Origin: Symbiodinium natans
Taxonomy: Eukaryota > Sar > Dinophyceae > Suessiales > Symbiodiniaceae
Direction of reading: 5' to 3'
DNA: 10,989 nucleotides
NCBI GenBank assembly: GCA_905221605.1
Contig: CAJNDS010001678.1
Location: 1-10,989, forward strand
Each line of letters begins with the position of its first letter. The first letter of the stretch is position 1. A program made the position numbers and the translations under genes. The notes beneath the pieces are model-generated. The model was not told the DNA's origin and did not search any database. It saw nothing but the letters and a program-made list of their open reading frames with translations. Positions 7,594 through 10,989 of the stretch are shown here, one piece after another.

Positions 7594-7690
7594 GGGGAAG
7601 CGTCTGTAAGGTTGGGACACAAGACCCTGAGAACTTGGATGTAGAACTCAAGCCTTTGGTAACAGCCTGGTGGTTATAAGATAGAAAGTT
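7594..7690 (+). rRNA. Probable LSU rRNA fragment, domain V 5' strand (~2030-2100)
   Basis: AAGACCC (7621-7627) with the following GAGAAC and, ten bases on, GTAG (7641-7644) matches the conserved LSU stretch AAAGACCCCGTGAACCTTTACTATAG around E. coli 2059-2082; by eye about 17 of 24 positions agree without gaps. The universally kept G2061-A2062-C2063 are present; the base aligned to A2058 is C. Upstream GAAGCGTCTGTA resembles GAAGATGCAGTGTA with a three-base deletion. This strand lines the peptidyl-transferase centre and the exit-tunnel entrance. The piece is bounded by hairpins at 7522-7593 and 7707-7764. Downstream to 7690 nothing specific was recognised, so the 3' end is uncertain. Confidence 0.55.
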
Positions 7691-7706
7691 AGTACTACGA
7701 AGAGAT

Positions 7707-7764
7707 TGCATTATTATTGAATTATAAGTGAACAGAGTGATCGCATGAATTCAATAATAATGCA
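7707..7764 (-). repeat. Perfect 17-bp conserved-loop hairpin
   Basis: The arm 7707-7723 (TGCATTATTATTGAATT) is perfectly complementary to 7748-7764. The loop starts ATAAG and ends CGCATG, the minus-orientation AT/AT form. It closes off the LSU piece at 7594-7690. Confidence 0.9.
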
Positions 7765-8070
7765 AGAACGAAGTAAATTAAAGGGGCCCTTATTTCGTAC
7801 ACTATTTTCGTGCGGTATAAAAGGCCCCTTTATAATACTATTTTGGGAGCGTATTTCGACCGCGCATATAATGAATGAAATGAATTAAAGGAGCGATCGA
7901 AATAAGCCCCGCAAAATATGCCTTTTATATTTTATTGTATTTCACGCCCAATAATAAGTCTTTTAACGGGGCGTGCACTCTTTTCTCTCTTTCTCACACG
8001 CATTTAATACGCAGGCAAACTTGTGCGCGCTTCGTATTATAAATGCGTGAGAGAAACGAAGAGAAAAGGG
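7765..8070. repeat. Overlapping complementary arms, no gene seen
   Basis: No gene is supported. AAAGGGGCC (7780-7788) is complementary to GGCCCCTTT (7823-7831), and the adjoining CTTATTTCG (7789-7797) is complementary to CGAAATAAG (7898-7906), so the two stems interlock. Further arms include GCGGT/ACCGC (7812-7816 with 7859-7863) and GCATTTA/TAAATGC near 8000-8046. No rRNA word was recognised. Confidence 0.65.
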
Positions 8071-8137
8071 CCCCACGTAATAATAATAATGCAAAGCGTG
8101 CGTAAACTTCCCTTTGCATTATAATTATTATGTGGGG
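8071..8137 (+). repeat. Nested CCCCAC hairpin with near-conserved loop
   Basis: The outer stem CCCCAC (8071-8076) pairs with GTGGGG (8132-8137). The inner AT arm ending GCAAAG pairs with CTTTGC..., with a small bulge. The loop CGTGCGTAAACTTCC equals the loop near 7277-7291 (CGTGCGTAAACTTAC) except for one base, which breaks the covarying pair. It is the only clear exception among the copies I read. Confidence 0.8.
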
Positions 8138-8164
8138 GAGTGAATGAACTATGTGAATTCACGT

Positions 8165-8320
8165 ACTACCTTAGGACTTATTATGAGTGTAACCGCTAAA
8201 ACACCTTGAGACCCATCACACCTTGAGACCCTAACTCTCATATCTTGGTCTAACCGCCGCCTCATGACCCCGTAAAACCCTTGTTGTTACCTTATGAACA
8301 CCCCTATCTCTCGGGGTATT
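8165..8320. other. Unassigned non-repetitive island with 17-nt direct repeat
   Basis: About 150 bases with almost none of the surrounding repeat words, pyrimidine-rich on the plus strand. ACACCTTGAGACCC occurs at 8201-8214 and again at 8218-8231, a period of 17. The 3' edge has a short hairpin ACCCC/GGGGT (8300-8304 with 8313-8317). Neither strand gives an rRNA or tRNA match I can defend. Its complexity and placement between hairpins make it a candidate rRNA piece or other small RNA. Confidence 0.35.
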
Positions 8321-8339
8321 AAGTGAAGAGAGCTCATTT

Positions 8340-8389
8340 TAATAGTATTGTAAGGCGTGAACAGAGTGAACAACGCACGAATACTATTA
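8340..8389 (-). repeat. Conserved-loop hairpin, minus orientation
   Basis: The stem TAATAGTATT (8340-8349) pairs with AATACTATTA (8380-8389). The loop starts GTAAGG and ends CGCACG, the complement of CGTGCG...CCTTAC, giving the GT/AC pair in minus orientation. It precedes the clearest LSU piece. Confidence 0.85.
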
Positions 8390-8444
8390 CAAGGAGAGAA
8401 CGAAGTGAAAGACGCATGAAATTCATGAACGAACGAAACAAGGA

Positions 8445-8540
8445 GAAGATTCCATGGGAAGGAGAGTTCACCCTTAGAAGCGATCCGTGAGCTGGGTTAA
8501 TAGCGTCCAGCGGCAGTTTCTACCTCATGGTCTAGTTGTT
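8445..8540 (+). rRNA. LSU rRNA fragment, domain V H90-H93 with A-loop
   Basis: This is the best-supported gene piece of the window. From 8466 onward it aligns without a gap for 60 bases to E. coli 23S from the A-loop GTTC (2551-2554 region) through the invariant GAGCTGGGTT (8489-8498), CGTC (8503-8506) and CAGTT (8514-8518); about two thirds of positions agree by eye. Upstream, AGATTCCATGGG (8447-8458) fits the family AGGTCCCAAGGG. In the ribosome this part contacts the CCA end of A-site tRNA. The divergence is too great for a plastid or bacterial gene and suits a mitochondrial one. The A-loop closing stem is weaker than usual (A-C and G-A where pairs are expected). The sarcin-ricin and 2445-2540 parts do not adjoin it, so this is a separate short piece bounded by hairpins at 8340-8389 and 8561-8601. 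Confidence 0.85.
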
Positions 8541-8560
8541 GCGTTCATGCGTTCACACAC

Positions 8561-8601
8561 TAATACTAATATTCACGCGTTAACTTGTAATATTAGTATT
8601 A
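8561..8601 (+). repeat. Perfect 13-bp conserved-loop hairpin
   Basis: TAATACTAATATT (8561-8573) pairs without mismatch with 8589-8601. The 15-base loop CACGCGTTAACTTGT carries the AC/GT pair. It is the first hairpin after the LSU A-loop piece. Confidence 0.9.
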
Positions 8602-8625
8602 ATGTGCTCTCTTATTCTCTTCACG

Positions 8626-8675
8626 GTAATAATATTAATGACAAGGAGTGAGGGACGCGTGCATTATATTATTAC
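8626..8675 (-). repeat. Conserved-loop hairpin, minus orientation
   Basis: GTAATAATATTAATG (8626-8640) pairs with CATTATATTATTAC (8662-8675), one bulge, extended by CTTCAC/GTGAAG outside. The loop ACAAGG...GACGCGTG is the minus form (AC/GT pair). It stands tail to tail with the plus-orientation hairpin at 8561-8601. Confidence 0.85.
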
Positions 8676-8697
8676 AGGTGAAGAAAGAAGAAGAGAG

Positions 8698-8767
8698 AAA
8701 AGCCACATAAAATATACTAAAAAGCGTGCACTTCATTTACCTTTTTAGTACTTTTTATTAGGCTTTT
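8698..8767 (+). repeat. Nested AAAAGCC hairpin with conserved-loop core
   Basis: The outer stem AAAAGCC (8698-8704) pairs with GGCTTTT (8761-8767). The inner stem TACTAAAAAG (8715-8724) pairs perfectly with CTTTTTAGTA (8741-8750). The loop CGTGCACTTCATTTAC keeps the GT/AC pair although its core differs from consensus. Confidence 0.85.
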
Positions 8768-8935
8768 AGTGAACGCAACCTTAACCTTATTGTTAGTACT
8801 GTTCCCCCGTTAACCAATCATCCGGGCTGGAACTACGAAGAGAGAAACGATTAAGGGAACGAATGTACTGAGTGAGCGCAATGAGTACAGGATGATAGCG
8901 GTCTAGCTCCTGGAAAAGCCGCATTATAAGGATGA
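8768..8935. other. Unassigned structured island
   Basis: ATCATCC (8817-8823) pairs with GGATGAT (8890-8896); inside, TGTACT (8864-8869) pairs with AGTACA (8884-8889). The outer flanks (8770-8816 and 8897-8925) are non-repetitive, while the enclosed part carries GAACGAAT/GAGTGAGCGCAATGAG repeat words. One reading is a unique RNA gene piece invaded by a repeat. No rRNA family match could be defended. Confidence 0.35.
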
Positions 8936-8969
8936 ACGAAGAGAAGACGCATGAATGGGCTTTTTAAGG

Positions 8970-9145
8970 GAGCAAAAGACCGCCAAGAATGAAGAGAGCA
9001 TATTATTCTTGCTGGTAATAAGATGTCCTTTGCCTGGCGGTGAGATTAGAAGAAGGATGTGAGGAAAGGGGAATGTTGGACGTACCTTGACTGGCGGTTG
9101 AACTCAGAGAAGGATTCGCGAGTACACGGTCAACCTTGGTTTTTC
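8970..9145 (+). other. Unassigned structured island, possible rRNA piece
   Basis: ACCGCCA (8979-8985) pairs with TGGCGGT (9035-9041), enclosing a second stem AAGAAT/ATTCTT (8985-8990 with 9005-9010). GCGGTGAGAT (9037-9046), then TAGA and GAGGAA (9061-9066), recalls the SSU 690-loop segment GCGGTGAAATGCGTAGA...GAGGAA. GGGGAATGTTGGAC (9069-9082) recalls the SSU 350-region GGGGAATATTGGAC. These two cannot both be collinear, and neither extends, so assignment stays open. A further stem TTGAC (9088-9092) with GTCAA lies at the 3' end. Confidence 0.3.
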
Positions 9146-9214
9146 ACGGGCCAGTAATAATATTATTTTCGTGCGTCCTAAAAGTCCTTACAAAATAATA
9201 TTATGAAAGGCCCT
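9146..9214 (+). repeat. Nested ACGGGCC hairpin with conserved-loop core
   Basis: The outer stem ACGGGCC (9146-9152) pairs with GGCCCT (9209-9214), one base not matched. The inner arm 9155-9169 pairs with AAAATAATATTAT (9192-9204). The loop CGTGCG...CCTTAC has the GT/AC pair. Confidence 0.8.
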
Positions 9215-9770
9215 ATTATTATATTAATATGCTCACGGGGTAATAATACGATATTATATTATGAAGAGAGTAAGTGAACACGTGATTACAAGGACTGAAC
9301 GCAGTAAAAGGGACGCGGTGAATCCAGTGAACGAACGAAACGCAGTGAAACCTTAATGTCATGCGTGCGCTCTTTATATTATATTTGTTCACTTGTAATT
9401 CTATAACTTACGAATTTAATATTAAAAGAGCGCTCACGCATTAATTTCATTCTGTTTTCACTTCGTTATAATTTAATTGCAAACGAGAGAACGAACTAAA
9501 GGATTAAAGGAACGAAGTTATACTGGATTTATTAAGAGATTCACTCCTTTGTTCGCCTACAAAAAGCCCCTTAAAAGTCTTTTGGAAAGTTAGGAATGAA
9601 GTGCGTACACCATTCATATTTTGTGTCCTTGTTCACTTCGTTATAATAATACAAGTTTATAATCCTGTGTGCACGCATAATATTATTTTATTGGGTTTTT
9701 ACTGCGTGCATCATTCACACCTTTGTTCACTTAATGAATAAGATCGTGAATTATTATATTAAAAGCTGTA
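9215..9770. repeat. Hairpin field, no gene seen
   Basis: No gene is supported. The sequence is a mix of imperfect A/T arms and GAACGAAG-type words, with an AATTTAATATT-like arm near 9413-9424 and GAGCGC/GCGCTC arms near 9366-9434. Copies are more decayed than upstream. No rRNA word was recognised. Confidence 0.6.
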
Positions 9771-10020
9771 GGTAAAATGCAATGTAATTATAAGGGCGTT
9801 TTAATGTGAGATTTTGGAATTCAAGAAATGCCCCTTTAATTCGCGTATTTGTTCACGAAGCCCCCGTATTCGCTAGCTCGTTTAAATGCACGAATCATCT
9901 GTTAACGCCCTTTTTGATGAAAAGGTCCTATAGAAAGAGCCAGAGATAACGCCCTTTTGGACACCTTAAAATTCATTCCATTCGCCAGTCATGTTGTTGT
10001 TACCTTGTTCACTTTTATCC
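9771..10020. other. Less repetitive region with competing stems
   Basis: AAGGGCGTT (9792-9800) is complementary to AACGCCCTT at both 9904-9912 and 9948-9956, so two folds compete. AAGGTCC (9922-9928) can pair with GGACACCTT (9959-9967), one bulge. The block 9915-9985 has few repeat words. GAGATAAC (9943-9950) recalls the invariant LSU GGGGATAACAGG, but the following bases do not match. Function unknown. Confidence 0.35.
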
Positions 10021-10879
10021 GCGGGTGTCATTATGAGATTTACTACAGAATGAACGAAGAGAATGACAGGGGATTTATAATATAATAAGTGCGTTCTCTA
10101 CTTTTATTCACTTAGCGCGCTTGTAATATAATATCGTATGTTCTCTATTAGTATATTAGCGCATTAATTAGTGAAATAAACTAGGAAAAAGACCATATTT
10201 TATTAATGTAGAAATCCAATATTAATTTGGAAAGGAATTCATTTGTAATATAATTTCATCCCCTTCAGTATTAGTATTATTATGTTACGGTCATTTGGGG
10301 GTTTATGTTCACTTCATGGATGTCATGCGTTCGTTTCGCTCACGCATGAATTAAATAGGCGAACGCATGCAATAAGCGTATTAATGCAGCTCACGCACTT
10401 CATTCCATTTCGCATTATTATCGTGTCTCACTGTACTCACTTCGCATCTTTTAACACGCGTTAATCACCAGAAAAGAATAAAATAATAATAGCGTGCGTG
10501 TGTCATTATGATCATTCCGGCGCTCACACACTAATTATACTCGCGGGCACACATTATTTCGTTTTTATTTCGTTCGCCCGCGGTTATCAAATGAATGACA
10601 CATGCAATTAAGATTTTCGTATTCACTTCGCCTGTCATGCATTTAATAGTATTTTATTAGTGGTCTAGTTGCTAATTCACTTCACCAATAATAATATTAT
10701 GAAGATATCATAAGATAACACCTTTATTTTATAAGTTCACGCGTACGCAACAAGAAAACGCACAAAGGAGTGAATAATAATACTAATATTGCGGCCTATT
10801 TAAAATCTACTAGAAAGTGGCCGCTACATTCATATCTTCGTACTCACTTCATATAGTATTTTATTATTAGTGCGCCCTT
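10021..10879. repeat. Hairpin field, no gene seen
   Basis: No gene is supported; the frame at 10282-10464 is a repeat translation. There are A/T arms (near 10076-10133 around a TTCACTTAGCGCGCTTGT core, a decayed copy of the conserved loop), a GCGGGC/GCCCGC hairpin near 10543-10582, and a GCGGCC/GGCCGC pair near 10791-10823. No rRNA word was recognised. Confidence 0.6.
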
Positions 10880-10975
10880 GTAACCCCCGAAACAATAGAT
10901 TTCCTGCATTTGTTACGGTCTTTCAGTATTATTAAGTGGTCCAGAAGATCCCAAGGTGTGCACTTATAAATTCAT
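10880..10975. other. Unassigned non-repetitive island near window end
   Basis: About 90 bases almost free of the surrounding repeats. AACAA (10890-10894) and TTGTT lie around a 20-base segment. AGATCCCAAGGTGTG near 10946-10960 resembles the LSU family AGGTCCCAAGGGTATGG just before the A-loop, but that part is already better placed at 8447-8465, and no A-loop follows here. It may be a decayed or different rRNA piece, or chance. Confidence 0.3.
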
Positions 10976-10989
10976 TCGCTCGTATAATA

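Noticed and set aside
9012-9026. SSU 530 loop at GCTGGTAATAAG
   Set aside because: The invariant GCCGCGGTAA is not kept, and the bases needed for the 530 pseudoknot are missing.
612-9214. CRISPR array
   Set aside because: Repeated units differ in stem sequence, spacing is irregular and orientation alternates; there are no constant direct repeats with uniform spacers.
612-9214. Rho-independent terminators of a bacterial genome
   Set aside because: Hairpins lack consistent T-tracts, occur in both orientations at high density, and no genes lie upstream.
9940-9962. Peptidyl-transferase block GGGGATAACAGG at GAGATAACGCCC
   Set aside because: Only GATAAC agrees; the invariant AGGCTGAT that should follow is absent.

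Overview
The window looks like part of an organelle genome, most likely the mitochondrial genome of a chlorophycean-type green alga. There are three grounds. First, no open frame looks like a protein: all are short, and their translations come from the dispersed repeats. Second, short islands of higher-complexity sequence match pieces of large- and small-subunit rRNA. The match is too diverged for bacteria or plastids, and the pieces are out of order, as known for the fragmented and scrambled mitochondrial rRNA genes of Chlamydomonas-like algae. Third, almost everything between the islands is short palindromic hairpin repeats, as known from swollen Volvox- and Haematococcus-type organelle genomes. 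The organism assignment is inference; the hairpins and rRNA motifs are read from the sequence, and the rRNA comparisons were made by eye against remembered conserved sequence.

Layout. 1-611 is repeat sequence. 612-705 is a nested hairpin, followed directly by a probable LSU rRNA piece (706-775) and two more hairpins (776-888). 889-4195 is a long field of hairpins with one unassigned structured island (3405-3515). 4196-4251 is a hairpin, then a probable SSU piece (about 4275-4335), hairpins (4332-4462, 4562-4616, 4653-4710) and a probable LSU domain V piece (about 4711-4850). 4862-5940 is hairpin field, then an island (5941-6130). 6131-7593 is hairpin field ending in a nested hairpin, followed by an LSU piece (about 7594-7690), a perfect 17-bp hairpin (7707-7764), an island (8165-8320), the clearest LSU piece (about 8445-8540), hairpins (8561-8767) and two more islands (8768-8900, 8970-9145). 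9146-10989 is mostly hairpins, with two unassigned islands.

The main discovery is a hairpin family with an AT-rich, freely varying stem and a conserved loop: CRYGCGY at the 5' side and CTTRY at the 3' side. The two RY dinucleotides covary as Watson-Crick partners (AC/GT, GC/GC, GT/AC, AT/AT), leaving a conserved unpaired C. It occurs in both orientations, is often enclosed in a second GC-rich stem, and lies against most candidate rRNA pieces. A second family has GC-rich stems and a purine-rich loop, and a third has ACGGGC-type stems. No protein gene, tRNA, CRISPR array or bacterial promoter could be supported. How the parts work together is inference: rRNA pieces made from long transcripts, with hairpins as spacers or processing marks, or simply as selfish palindromes that spread between the pieces.
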